From Clostridia bacterium (GTDB lineage: Bacteria; Bacillota; Clostridia; Christensenellales; Aristaeellaceae): a DNA stretch of 64,000 nucleotides. The notes below the pieces were generated by a model. It had not been told where the DNA came from. It ran no database searches and saw only the letters and a list, made by a program, of their open reading frames with translations. How positions within the stretch are numbered: position 1 is the stretch's first letter; each line of letters begins with the position of its first letter. The position numbers and the translations under genes were made by a program. Location of the stretch: NCBI GenBank assembly GCA_017543905.1, contig JAFYFC010000053.1, forward strand, positions 47,562 through 111,561, in the 5' to 3' direction. This document shows, one piece after another, positions 27,296-36,183 of the stretch.

Positions 27296-29701
27296 TTATT
27301 TGTAGTTGATGGTACCGCCCATGTCGGCTACATAAGCATCCCACTCGGCGTCGGTGTAATTATAGGTCATATAACGCACACCGCCGCGTCCCATCGGGAA
27401 TACTTCATCCTCGGTGTAGTACTTCACCTGAGCGCCCTTGAGGGAAGCGGAGGCGTCATTCATCAGCGGGATGTAGTCGTAAACCTGCAGGTAGTTGTTC
27501 TCAAGCGCGGCAAGTACTATGATCTTCTCGCCCGCGTCGGCAAGAACCAGCTCGGTATCCTCGTCGCCGACCTTAACGGTGACCTTGGTGCCGGTGCCCT
27601 GCATGGACTCATACCAGGTATAAGCGCTCGCAGTATACACAACGCCGTTCAGCTCGATGTCGACCATATCGGCAGTGGCATCGTAGTGGCTGTCATACTG
27701 ATAGGTGGGGCTTACGAACACCTGGAACAGGTTGTAGGGATCGAAGGTGGAGCCGGTCCAGCCTACGCCGAAGAGCATATCAATGTTGTTGTTGCGCAGT
27801 GCCTTGGCGAAGTCGTTGCCCAGCGTGCCGTCGCGGGTAAAGGTGAGCTTGCCTTCAAGCTTGGTGCCCTTTACGGCTTCGGTGTAGTTGTTTACGATAT
27901 ACTCATAGCCGTTGTTGTAGAACGCGCTGGTGAGGTTGGGAGTGCCGACGATGATCTCAACGACGTCGTCTTCGTCCATCAGGCCTTCTTCAATGGCGAT
28001 ATCGTACGCCTTGTCGAAGTATTCCTGAGCCATGGCGAGGTTGTAGCCGGAGATGGAATCGATCGCTTCGTCCACGTCAGCATACAGCTTGCCTTCGCCG
28101 ATATCGTCCGCAAGACCCCAGAAGTTGACTATAACCTGCTTGGCCTCGGGAGTGGCGCGGTATGCGATACCGTTCTCCGGATCAGCGATTATCTGGCTGG
28201 AGTACAGGCAGAAGGCGGGGCCGTTGGTGGGGCTGGTCGCAAGGCAGAACTCGGCGCGGTTCATGGCATAAGCAAGCGCCATACGGAATTCCTTAATGGT
28301 AAGTATGGTCTTGTTGATGTTTTCGCCGGCGGTAGTCTGGTTCGCGGTCAGGGTATCGAGGTCGGGGTTAACTACCATCGCGAAGATGGAGTCGCCTTCG
28401 GAATAGTAGATGAAGTCGGAAGCAGCGTACTCTTCCATATCGTCCTTCTGCAGGCCGTAGGAGTCGAGCTGTCCGGCAAGGAACATTTCAAGACGGGTGG
28501 AAGCTTCAGGCACGTAATCATAGTTGATGCACGTGGTCTGATAGATATCTGCGCCGTCGTTGTAGCCGTAGAAGTATTCGTTCTTCTCAAGCGTGAACAC
28601 CTTGTCCATCTGGAAGGAGGTGAGCTTGTAGGGGCCGTAGGACATGATGGTGTCAAGAGAGGTGCCGTAGCTGTTGGAGTATACGCCGTCGGTGATCGTT
28701 GTGCACGCGTCGTACAGGTCGTTCTTTACCAGCGGGCAGCTCATGCCGTACATCAGGTAGAAGCCCTCGCACGGCTTTTCGAGCACCATTACTACTTCGT
28801 AATCGCTCAGAGCGAAGTAGCCGACGTTTCCGTCGTACTCGAGCTCGGGATAGGTGGCTTCATAAGCGAAATATGCGGGGATGTCGTCCTCGGTCTCGCC
28901 CCACGCTTCGACTCCGGTGGTTACCGGTACGAACAGCGCGTAGGTGTCCTCGGTCAGCTCAACCAGACCTTCGTCGTTGGCAAGCTCTACGAGCGCGTCC
29001 CAGTTGGTTACGTCGAAGTACGCTTCGCCGTAAGAGTCGACATACTGCTTGAGGGTGTTGCCGCCCAGCCACTCGCTCAGCTTGTAATTGATCGCCAGGT
29101 AAACCTTGCCGCCGTCGGGAGTTACGTACACGCCGTCCTCGCCGAGGGTAAGGTCGTCCATGGTGTAATAAGCGTTGGTAGCGTTTTCAAGCGTTACGCT
29201 CTGGCCGGAATAGAAGTAGTCCTTAGCGCCGGCGATAACGACGTTGCCGGTATACAGAGTATCGGCACGGTAGTTTACCGCTACGGGATTAAGCAGACGC
29301 TTCACGGATTCCTCGATGTCGTGAGCAGTGATGGGCGTGCCGTCTTCCCACTTGACATCTTCGCGAATCGGGATGAGCCAGGCCTGATGCTCGGCGCCTT
29401 CCTCGAGGCCGTACTGGCCGATGTAATCGGCAGTTACGTCGATAGGATAGTCCGTCGCGAGATCGGGCACCATCTTGTAGCCGTCCATCGTATCGTTGTA
29501 ATCAAAACGATAGTAGCCGGTGGACGTCCAGTCAAGGATGATAGAGTCTGTATTGGTTTCATACACATGCGGATTCCAGTTGGTGGGGAACGTAGTCAGA
29601 GCCAGGTTATAAGTATAAGTGGCTTCGGCCTGTTCTTCCGCGAATGCTGCGCATGATACGAGCATGCATACAGCAAGCAGCAGGGCAAGTATCTTTCTCA
29701 T
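27296..29701 (-). CDS. oppA: Oligopeptide-binding protein (SBP family 5), enlarged
   Basis: 801 residues, about 200-250 longer than typical OppA. The signal peptide ends L-V-S-C-A-A-F-A-E; both a lipobox (L-V-S-C) and a signal peptidase I site (A-F-A) can be read, and other exported proteins here share A-F-A-E without Cys. The family pattern W-E-D-G-T-P-I-T-A-H-D-I-E-x-S-V-x-R-L-L-N-P lies near residues 113-137. G-P-Y-K-L-x-S-F near 360 and the late F-x-P-x-N-L-F...Y signatures follow. The segment between the first two is expanded by roughly 110 residues. It captures peptides (or similar solutes) for the downstream OppBCDF. It has its own strong promoter at 29747-29775. Confidence 0.9.
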   Translation of the reverse strand: MRKILALLLAVCMLVSCAAFAEEQAEATYTYNLALTTFPTNWNPHVYETNTDSIILDWTSTGYYRFDYNDTMDGYKMVPDLATDYPIDVTADYIGQYGLEEGAEHQAWLIPIREDVKWEDGTPITAHDIEESVKRLLNPVAVNYRADTLYTGNVVIAGAKDYFYSGQSVTLENATNAYYTMDDLTLGEDGVYVTPDGGKVYLAINYKLSEWLGGNTLKQYVDSYGEAYFDVTNWDALVELANDEGLVELTEDTYALFVPVTTGVEAWGETEDDIPAYFAYEATYPELEYDGNVGYFALSDYEVVMVLEKPCEGFYLMYGMSCPLVKNDLYDACTTITDGVYSNSYGTSLDTIMSYGPYKLTSFQMDKVFTLEKNEYFYGYNDGADIYQTTCINYDYVPEASTRLEMFLAGQLDSYGLQKDDMEEYAASDFIYYSEGDSIFAMVVNPDLDTLTANQTTAGENINKTILTIKEFRMALAYAMNRAEFCLATSPTNGPAFCLYSSQIIADPENGIAYRATPEAKQVIVNFWGLADDIGEGKLYADVDEAIDSISGYNLAMAQEYFDKAYDIAIEEGLMDEDDVVEIIVGTPNLTSAFYNNGYEYIVNNYTEAVKGTKLEGKLTFTRDGTLGNDFAKALRNNNIDMLFGVGWTGSTFDPYNLFQVFVSPTYQYDSHYDATADMVDIELNGVVYTASAYTWYESMQGTGTKVTVKVGDEDTELVLADAGEKIIVLAALENNYLQVYDYIPLMNDASASLKGAQVKYYTEDEVFPMGRGGVRYMTYNYTDAEWDAYVADMGGTINYK

Positions 29702-29746
29702 CAGATAACTTCCTCCATTATTATTTCCGCAAAATACGGATATGGT

Positions 29747-29775
29747 ATAATATCACAAAATGACAGGAATGTCAA
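29747..29775 (-). promoter_or_regulatory. Promoter of the opp operon
   Basis: On the minus strand TTGACA (29775-29770), 17 bp, TATTAT (29752-29747). A short palindrome TGACA-GGAA-TGTCA (29761-29774) overlaps the -35 and could be an operator. Confidence 0.75.
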
Positions 29776-29901
29776 GTTAACACAATTTAACATCTTTATT
29801 TCATCAAAATTTATGTTCTGTTTAACAGCTGCGTAGGTCATATGGAATTAGACTGATGCATATACGTCATACAGCATAATTATTTCTTTACTGTTTCACT
29901 A

Positions 29902-29930
29902 TTTACAAAAGTATTACGAAGGTGTATAAT
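29902..29930 (+). promoter_or_regulatory. Promoter of the repeat protein-DUF362 operon
   Basis: TTTACA (29902-29907), 17 bp, TATAAT (29925-29930), 33 bp before the start codon. Confidence 0.7.
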
Positions 29931-29962
29931 AACTTCTGATTTATTCAGTTGGAGGCGGCGCT

Positions 29963-30973
29963 ATGTCCGGTAAAAAGAACAAATCCTCAAAATCGTCAAA
30001 ATTCTCGAAATCATACAAGCATTCCGCTTATGCGCGCAAGTCGCGGCTGCTTACTTTTTTACTTATTTTTGCGCTTATTGTTTTTGCAGTCGGCAGCGTT
30101 ATGTTCATATTCCGCCCGAGGGCGCTTTATACCGCCGCGGCGGAGCTTGAAAGCCAGGGCAAGTGGGCGGAGGCCGCCCTCAGGTACGACAGTCTCGGCA
30201 CATACGAGGACAGCGAGCACAAAGCCGCCTACGCGCGCTGCACCGCCGCATTTACGGCGGGCAAGATAAAGGAAGGAGCGAAATCCTTCGAAGCGCTTAC
30301 TGAGGACGAGCAGCAAAGCGTGCTTGACGCGCTGCACGCCGAGTCCTTCACGCAGCTTGCGGACAGCGAGGCCGCGGCGGGCAATTACGAAAACGCTTAC
30401 ATTTATTATACGCTCGACAGGAGCAATCCCGACAACGAAGACAAAATCTACACGCTCGATGCGTATACGAGCGCGCTTGCATTGTTCGATGAAGGCAAGT
30501 ATGCAGACGCGCGCGAGGCGCTCTCCTCCCCCGCCGTGCTGCACGGCACTCAGCCGGACGTCGACGCGCTGATTGGAGAGTGCTACAAAGCCGAATACGA
30601 GCAGTACAAGGCATTGGAGGACGAGGACGCCGCGCTCGCGATAGAAAAGATGTCGCTTATCGCGGACGAGTACGAGCCCGCGCGCAAATATGTTTCAGAG
30701 TTTGAGGAAGCACGTTCCGCCGCGCTTAGTTTCATGACTGAGGGCAGATACGAGGACGCGCTGATAATCCTTAGCGATATGGGCAGCTATTCCGACTGCG
30801 CGTATCTTGCTATAGACTGCCGCGTGCTGCTGGCGGAGCAGACCGCGCGCAGCGAGGGCATCGGCGCGGGTCTCGAAGCACTTAAGGCGATAGACGGCTG
30901 GCAAGCGCATCTTTCCGCGCTGGACGACGAGGACAGTTTGCTGCTCGCCGCTCTTGCGGACGACGAAGCATGA
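29963..30973 (+). CDS. Membrane-anchored TPR-like repeat protein
   Basis: 336 residues. A very basic, Ser/Lys-rich N-terminus (1-27) precedes one membrane helix (L-L-T-F-L-L-I-F-A-L-I-V-F-A-V-G-S-V), giving an outside-facing C-terminal domain. That domain has helical repeats of the kind A-A-L-R-Y-D-S-L-G-T-Y-E-D-S-E...A (about 65-80) and A-L-I-I-L-S-D-M-G-S-Y-S-D-C (about 265-280), common in clostridial TPR/zinc-ribbon-associated proteins. GGAGG precedes the ATG. The stop overlaps the DUF362 start (ATGA). Likely a scaffold; function unknown. Confidence 0.8.
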   Translation: MSGKKNKSSKSSKFSKSYKHSAYARKSRLLTFLLIFALIVFAVGSVMFIFRPRALYTAAAELESQGKWAEAALRYDSLGTYEDSEHKAAYARCTAAFTAGKIKEGAKSFEALTEDEQQSVLDALHAESFTQLADSEAAAGNYENAYIYYTLDRSNPDNEDKIYTLDAYTSALALFDEGKYADAREALSSPAVLHGTQPDVDALIGECYKAEYEQYKALEDEDAALAIEKMSLIADEYEPARKYVSEFEEARSAALSFMTEGRYEDALIILSDMGSYSDCAYLAIDCRVLLAEQTARSEGIGAGLEALKAIDGWQAHLSALDDEDSLLLAALADDEA

Positions 30974-32109
30974 AGAGCATCGTAAGCATAACCTCCTGCG
31001 CGGATTATTCGCCCGAAACCGTAAAGGCCGCGTTTGAGCGTGCGCTGACGCCGTTTGGCGAGCTGACCTTCGCGCGGCCCGGCGCAAGGATCGTAATCAA
31101 AGCAAATCTGGTAAGCATGATGAAGCCTGAAAGCGCGGCGACCACACATCCCGCGCTTTTATGCGAGCTGTGCCGCATACTTATAGCGCGCGGCGCGCAG
31201 GTGACCGTGGGCGACAGCCCGGGCGGTCTTTATACGAGCGCGTATGTGAACGCGGTATATACAGGCACAGGCGTGCGCGCGGTGCTCGAGACCGGAGCGA
31301 AGCTTAACCAGAATTTCGAACACGTGCACGCGCTCAATCCGGGCGGCAAAACGTTAAAGGAGCTCGACTACACCTCCTATCTTGACGACGCGGACGCAAT
31401 AATCGATTTCTGCAAGCTTAAAACGCACGGCATGATGGGCATGAGCGCGTGCGTCAAAAACATGTTCGGTTGCGTGCCCGGCGTATTCAAGCCCGAATAT
31501 CACTACAAGTTTCCGAATCACAGAGCCTTCGCGGACATGCTGATAGACTTAAACGAACGCTTTAAGCCCGTGCTGTGCGTAGTAGACGCGGTCACCGGCA
31601 TGGAGGGCAACGGCCCTACCGCGGGTACGCCCCGCCATATAGGCGCGCTGCTCGTGTCTGATTCTCCTTACGCGTGCGACCGCGTGTGCGCGGACATAAT
31701 CGGCATAGAGCCGGAGCAGGTGGAAACGATCGCCGCCGCACGGGAACGCGGGCTTGAGCCCGAAGCGCAGCTTACGGGAAATCCGGCCGATTTTGCCGTT
31801 AAGGATTACGAGCTCGTGCGCGTTCGCAAAGAGCTCTCCTTCGGCGTGGAAGCGCACGGACTGTTCGGCAAAGTATTCGGGCGCGTCGCGCATGCGGCGC
31901 TGTGCTCCGTGCCGAAGCTCACGCGCTCGGAATGCGTCGGGTGCGAGAAATGCTATACCGTATGTCCCGCGCACGCTATAGAAATGCGCTCGCACAGACC
32001 AGTAATAGACCGTTCAAAGTGCATACGCTGCTTCTGCTGTCAGGAATTTTGTCCCAAGGGCGCGATGAAGGTAAAGCGCCCGCTGATCGCGAAGATGCTG
32101 AACAGATAG
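30970..32109 (+). CDS. DUF362 protein with two C-terminal [4Fe-4S] ferredoxin motifs
   Basis: 379 residues. Residues about 1-300 are the DUF362 domain (K-A-N-L-V-S...T-H-P, G-D-S-P-G-G, F-C-K-L-K-T-H, C-V-K-N-M-F-G-C-V-P-G). Near the end are two Cys clusters of ferredoxin type: C-V-G-C-E-K-C-Y-T-V-C-P and C-I-R-C-F-C-C-Q-E-F-C-P, for two [4Fe-4S] centres. DUF362 proteins are widespread in anaerobes; some are proposed to act in electron transfer or cofactor assembly, but the reaction is not established. Coupled to the upstream membrane-anchored repeat protein. Confidence 0.9.
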   Translation: MKSIVSITSCADYSPETVKAAFERALTPFGELTFARPGARIVIKANLVSMMKPESAATTHPALLCELCRILIARGAQVTVGDSPGGLYTSAYVNAVYTGTGVRAVLETGAKLNQNFEHVHALNPGGKTLKELDYTSYLDDADAIIDFCKLKTHGMMGMSACVKNMFGCVPGVFKPEYHYKFPNHRAFADMLIDLNERFKPVLCVVDAVTGMEGNGPTAGTPRHIGALLVSDSPYACDRVCADIIGIEPEQVETIAAARERGLEPEAQLTGNPADFAVKDYELVRVRKELSFGVEAHGLFGKVFGRVAHAALCSVPKLTRSECVGCEKCYTVCPAHAIEMRSHRPVIDRSKCIRCFCCQEFCPKGAMKVKRPLIAKMLNR

Positions 32110-32213
32110 ACAGCTGCCGCATACCTCCTTTCTACAACGGAAGACTTGACACGTACATCAAAGACTTCATATTTGACAGGACTTTTGAACAAACACACTT
32201 CTGACTATCGAAA

Positions 32214-32249
32214 ACCGGCCGTGCAGGGTTTTGCCCCCGCACGGCCGGT
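32214..32249. terminator. Terminator between DUF362 gene and sugar importer
   Basis: ACCGGCCGTGC (32214-32224) pairs perfectly with GCACGGCCGGT (32239-32249). The minus strand continues with TTTTCG, so it mainly serves the solute-binding protein operon and may stop the convergent DUF362 transcript too. Confidence 0.75.
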
Positions 32250-32289
32250 CCATTTGTGTCAAGCTATGCGCTTTATACAGAAGACTTGA

Positions 32290-33963
32290 TTATTTCGCGT
32301 ACTGACGCGCATAAGCGGCGTTCGCGATATCGAGTATCTCCTGCAGACCGAAGGACTCATACAGCTGCTTCATGAACAGGTCGCGGTCAGCAAGGTCGCT
32401 CTCGTCGCCGATTATGTACTTGGTGCGCTGCTCGTTGACGTAGGTGCGGATAGTGGTCTGGTACTCGGCCAGCACCGCCAGTTCCTCAGTGGAGTAAGCC
32501 AGAGCGGGTACGTATACGTCCGCGCCGGGCTTGACCGCCTGATAGTAACCGGTGATGGTGTTCTGGCGGACGGTGGCATTGTTCTCAAAGTTGGTCACGT
32601 TGCCTTCGCCGTCGTCAGCTACATAGCAGTTCTCGAAGTCAACATCGCCCGCATAGTAAGGCATATGCTCATACCAGTAGAGGTTGTTGACGGTTTGGTC
32701 GCGGATGTCGTTCCACATGACGTACTTCTTCTCATGATCACCGGCGATAAGCAGCTCGAGCGTCACGTTGGGATACAGCGCCATATAGTCGTCAACATAC
32801 ATCCAGTTGTCGGGCTCGATGCCGTAGCGGCCGCGCAGATAGCCTTCCTCGGTGAACTGGAAGTCGCCTACACGGAAGCAGAGCTCGGGGTTGTTCGCCC
32901 AGGGAGTTACCATCCAGCAGGTCTGAGTGGCGCTGGCCGCATAAGCGGAGTAGCAGACGCCTTCAGGACCGGTCAGAGGCGCGATGGGCACGTAGCGCAG
33001 ACGGATGGGATCGGTGGCTACGCCCATGAAAGCGCAGGAGGAGTTGGTCACGACGCCGACGAGGTCTTCCTCAACGCAGGCGACCGCCTTCAGAGCGTCG
33101 TTGTTGTAGGTGAAGGAATCCTTCGCGAGCAGGCCTTCGTCGCAGAGCTTCTTGAGGAAGTCGCACGCTTCGAACCAGCCGTCCTGTATGTAGGACACGG
33201 AAACCTCGCCGTCTACCAGCAGGAACATGTCGTTGTCGCCCTCGAACACGAACGCGTTCGTGAGGAACTTGGTGGCGGTGCCGCCGAAGCCCGTGGAGGT
33301 GATGAAGGGGATCTCGTCGGCGGTATCGCCGTTGCCGTTCGCGTCTTCATCCCTGAAGGCTACGAGCATCTCGTAGAACTCGTCGATGGTGGTGGGGAGC
33401 TCCAGGCCCAGATTGTCCAGCCAGCCCTGGTTGATCCACATTTTGTACTTGGTCTCGTTCTGAGGCGCTATCTGGATTTTCGGTACGCCGAAAATCTCGC
33501 CTTCAGCGGTGGTGATGGAGGAAATCAGGTACTGCTCGGGATGCTTCGCAACCGCAGCGTCGCAGTTTACGGCAAGACCCTCGGCGAAGAAATCGCTTAC
33601 GTCCCTGATCGCGCCCTGATCAGCGTACATTTTGGCGTTGGTCAGGCTCAGCTGATAGTTGATTACGTCAAAGTCCTTGAGCTCGTCTGCAGCTACCATC
33701 GCCGCAAACTTCGCGGCAGTGTCGGTGGCGGGCAGGAAGGAGAACTCAAGCTTTACGTTGCAGGATTCTTCGATCCATTTGGTGTACTCGTTGTCTTCCC
33801 AGATAACCTTTGCGTTCTCGGGAGTGAGTACGCGGATGACCGCGGGTTCGGAGCCTGTCCAGATGGGCAGAACTCCGGGTTCGCTGAGGTCGCCGCCTTC
33901 GGCAAATGCCGCGAATAACGGCAGTACCAGAGCGACTACAAGCAGCAATGCAAGTTTCTTCAT
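32290..33963 (-). CDS. Extracellular sugar-binding protein (LplA-like, CUT1)
   Basis: 557 residues. The signal peptide ends P-L-F-A-A-F-A-E with no Cys, so signal peptidase I cleavage is expected instead of lipidation, unusual for a Gram-positive binding protein. The long family-1 solute-binding pattern (E-E-S-C-N-V-K-L-E, G-D-L-P/D-E-L-type A-A-D-E-L-K-D-F-D, W-I-N-Q-G-W-L-D-N-L-G-L-E-L-P-T-T-I-D-E-F) is characteristic of LplA/YtcQ proteins of about 550 residues. It feeds the two permeases encoded upstream on the same strand. No ATPase gene is present, as usual where a shared MsmK-type ATPase is used. The likely substrate is an oligosaccharide, since mannosidase and GDPD genes lie next door. 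Confidence 0.9.
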   Translation of the reverse strand: MKKLALLLVVALVLPLFAAFAEGGDLSEPGVLPIWTGSEPAVIRVLTPENAKVIWEDNEYTKWIEESCNVKLEFSFLPATDTAAKFAAMVAADELKDFDVINYQLSLTNAKMYADQGAIRDVSDFFAEGLAVNCDAAVAKHPEQYLISSITTAEGEIFGVPKIQIAPQNETKYKMWINQGWLDNLGLELPTTIDEFYEMLVAFRDEDANGNGDTADEIPFITSTGFGGTATKFLTNAFVFEGDNDMFLLVDGEVSVSYIQDGWFEACDFLKKLCDEGLLAKDSFTYNNDALKAVACVEEDLVGVVTNSSCAFMGVATDPIRLRYVPIAPLTGPEGVCYSAYAASATQTCWMVTPWANNPELCFRVGDFQFTEEGYLRGRYGIEPDNWMYVDDYMALYPNVTLELLIAGDHEKKYVMWNDIRDQTVNNLYWYEHMPYYAGDVDFENCYVADDGEGNVTNFENNATVRQNTITGYYQAVKPGADVYVPALAYSTEELAVLAEYQTTIRTYVNEQRTKYIIGDESDLADRDLFMKQLYESFGLQEILDIANAAYARQYAK

Positions 33964-34015
33964 CTAAGGAACCTCCTTGATTTTTATATTTCAGCGCGTA
34001 AGCGCCAAAATTCTG

Positions 34016-34942
34016 TCAGCCTTTTACCGAGCCCACCATTACGCCCTTCATGAAGTATTTTTTCGCGAAGGGATAGGCGATCAGTATCGGCGCGCTGGAT
34101 ACGATTATGAGCGCATACTTGAGCAAATCCTGCAGGCTCTTGTTGCCGAGTATGTTTTCCTCCGTGGTGACGCTTTCCGGGTCGAAGCTGTTTTGTATAA
34201 GAATGGTGCGCAGTATAAGCTGCAGCGGATAGAGCTTCGAGTCCGTCAGATACAGCCACGCGGAGAAGTAATCGTTCCAGTGACCTACCGCATAGTAAAG
34301 CGCGAGCACGGCGATGACCGTTTTTGAAAGCGGCAGCACTATGCTGAAAAAATAGCGTATGTCGCTGCAGCCGTCTATCTTGGCCGCCTCTTCGATATCG
34401 GTGGGTATGCCCTGTATGAAGGTACGGCACACGATAAGGTTATACACGCTTATGAGCCCCGGCAGGATCATGCACCAGACGGTGTTGAGCATGTTCAGGT
34501 TTTTAAGCAGTATATAGCCCGGTATCATGCCGCCGGCGAACAGCATGGTGAACATGAACAGCATGACGACCGGCTTTTTGAGCGGCAGGTTCCTGCGCGC
34601 GAGCGGATACGCGGCCGAGAGCGTGAAGGCGAGGTTCAGCAGCGTGCCGGCGACAGTGTAGAACGTCGTCATGGCGTAGGAGCGCCAGATGCCCTTATAG
34701 CTGAACACTGCCGCATAGCCTTCCAGCGTCGGTCTTACCGGCCACAAAAGCACCTTTCCCTTGCCTACCGCGTCGCTGTCGGAGAACGAGGACGCCACGA
34801 TATTTATAAGGGGGCCGAGTATAAGCAGGAAGAACACCGCAAGGCACAGGTTTACGACGAAATAGTATACCTTTTCACCCGTGGTTATGCCGATTTTGTT
34901 TTTTCTCTTTAGGCGGGAGACGCCGACTTTCGCAATGCTCAT
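34016..34942 (-). CDS. Carbohydrate ABC transporter permease (LplC-like)
   Basis: 308 residues, six predicted helices. The coupling EAA motif reads E-A-A-K-I-D-G-C-S-D-I-R-Y-F. The C-terminus K-K-Y-F-M-K-G-V-M-V-G-S-V-K-G is the signature tail of LplC/YtcP permeases. GGAGG precedes ATG 34942, 12 bp after the LplB-like stop. Partner of the adjacent permease and binding protein. Confidence 0.93.
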   Translation of the reverse strand: MSIAKVGVSRLKRKNKIGITTGEKVYYFVVNLCLAVFFLLILGPLINIVASSFSDSDAVGKGKVLLWPVRPTLEGYAAVFSYKGIWRSYAMTTFYTVAGTLLNLAFTLSAAYPLARRNLPLKKPVVMLFMFTMLFAGGMIPGYILLKNLNMLNTVWCMILPGLISVYNLIVCRTFIQGIPTDIEEAAKIDGCSDIRYFFSIVLPLSKTVIAVLALYYAVGHWNDYFSAWLYLTDSKLYPLQLILRTILIQNSFDPESVTTEENILGNKSLQDLLKYALIIVSSAPILIAYPFAKKYFMKGVMVGSVKG

Positions 34943-34954
34943 TTCAGTGCCTCC

Positions 34955-35935
34955 TTACCACATGCCGCTGCCGTTTATACGGTTCGAAATCGCGTTGACC
35001 GTACTTATGGCAATAAGGTTAATTATGGAGTTGAACATGTTGATGGCGGTGGAATAGCTGAACTGCATACCGCTGTCCGCCTTGAGACCCACCTTGTAAA
35101 CATAGGTGGATATTACCTCCGCCGCCGCGATGTTCGTGTCGTTCTGCATCAAGAACACCTTGTCGAAGCCTATGCTCATTATGGAGCCGAAGCGGAGTAT
35201 CAGCGTTATGGTGATCGTAGGTATGATAGCGGGCAGGTCGATGTTCCATACGCGCTTCCAGCGGGACGCGCCATCCACTATCGCGGCCTCGTGCAGCTGC
35301 GGATCTACCGCCGAGAGCGCGGCCATGTATATGATCGAGCCCCAGCCCGTGCCCTGCCATACGCCCGACCAGATATACAGATTTCTGAAATTCTTATCGC
35401 CTATGAACATGTCGGTCGTCCAGCGTATGCCGAAAATCTCCAGTACGTTATGCACAAGGCCCGTATACACGTCGAACACGCGCATCATGATGCCTACCAT
35501 AACGACCGTGGATATAAAATGCGGCATGTAGGTCACGTTTTCGATCCAGCCGCGCCAGGTCTTAGAGCGTACGGAGTTCAAAAGCAGCGCGAATATGATG
35601 GGGATCGGGAAACCTACGACCAGAGAATACAGGCTGAGCGCGAGCGTATTCACGACCGTGCGCTCGAAATACACGCTCTTGAAGAATTTTTGGAAGTTGT
35701 ACAAGCCGACGAATTCGGAGCCGAATATGCCGTCCGCGGGGCGATAGTTTTTGAAGGCTATGATAGCTCCGTACATCGGCCAGTATTTGAATATGAGCAG
35801 CCACACGACAGGCAGCAGCAAAAACAGATACATCTGCCTGTTCTCATACAGACGCTGCCTGAACGTTTTGCCGTGCTTGCGTGCCTGTCCGCCAAAATCG
35901 GAGGCCGTAACCGGATTAATGTTTCTGTCCGTAAT
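34955..35935 (-). CDS. Carbohydrate ABC transporter permease (LplB-like), probable ATT start
   Basis: Six-helix permease with EAA loop E-A-A-I-V-D-G-A-S-R-W-K-R and C-terminal N-R-I-N-G-S-G-M-W, typical of LplB/YteP. The first ATG (35833) falls directly at the first membrane helix (M-Y-L-F-L-L-L-P), omits the expected basic N-terminal tail and has no ribosome site. The frame is open for 34 more codons (R-K-H-G-K-T-F-R-Q-R-L-Y-E-N-R-Q fits the family) back to an in-frame TAA. AAAGGAG (35950-35944) sits 8 bp before codon ATT at 35935. No ATG, GTG or TTG occurs in frame, so ATT is the best start, giving 326 residues. First gene of the importer operon. Confidence 0.85.
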   Translation of the reverse strand: MTDRNINPVTASDFGGQARKHGKTFRQRLYENRQMYLFLLLPVVWLLIFKYWPMYGAIIAFKNYRPADGIFGSEFVGLYNFQKFFKSVYFERTVVNTLALSLYSLVVGFPIPIIFALLLNSVRSKTWRGWIENVTYMPHFISTVVMVGIMMRVFDVYTGLVHNVLEIFGIRWTTDMFIGDKNFRNLYIWSGVWQGTGWGSIIYMAALSAVDPQLHEAAIVDGASRWKRVWNIDLPAIIPTITITLILRFGSIMSIGFDKVFLMQNDTNIAAAEVISTYVYKVGLKADSGMQFSYSTAINMFNSIINLIAISTVNAISNRINGSGMW

Positions 35936-36028
35936 ACAAAGGTCTCCTTTCGATTACATTTGGATAATTCTCACAAAATACGCCGCCGTTTATGCAGACT
36001 GCGCATCAACGGTGAATTCTATAAATGC

Positions 36029-36057
36029 ATTATAGCGTTTTTCTGTCCGGATTGCAA
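36029..36057 (-). promoter_or_regulatory. Promoter of the sugar importer operon
   Basis: On the minus strand TTGCAA (36057-36052), 17 bp, TATAAT (36034-36029), about 95 bp before the probable ATT start. Confidence 0.7.
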
Positions 36058-36069
36058 TACCTTTTTTTA

Positions 36070-36110
36070 TAAAAAACGCCATTTGTTATAAAATGTTTAT
36101 AACAAAGGCG
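36070..36110 (-). terminator. Terminator of the nitrilase-GDPD gene
   Basis: An 11-bp perfect inverted repeat (36082-36092 with 36096-36106), extended by CGCC/GGCG around one bulged A, followed on the minus strand by TTTTTT. It insulates the sugar importer promoter downstream. Confidence 0.75.
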
Positions 36111-36183
36111 TTTAAGGCCGGACAATCTGCAGGCAGGCAGTCCTGCGCGCAGCGCGAAAGGCATTATCGCGGTTATATTTGAT

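Noticed and set aside
27224..29656. 810-codon plus-strand open frame opposite oppA
   Set aside because: It mirrors the oppA frame. The opposite gene has a signal peptide, family motifs, promoter and ribosome site; this one has none and reads as low-complexity Val/Gly/His sequence.
32665..33918. 417-codon plus-strand frame opposite the sugar-binding protein
   Set aside because: Antisense shadow; the minus-strand protein has a signal peptide and matches the LplA family along its length.
36078..36093. 16-bp identity GCCATTTGTTATAAAA shared with 58723-58738
   Set aside because: Tempting as a common operator near two glycan-related genes, but in 64 kb about one 16-bp match is expected by chance, and the first copy is explained as a terminator arm.
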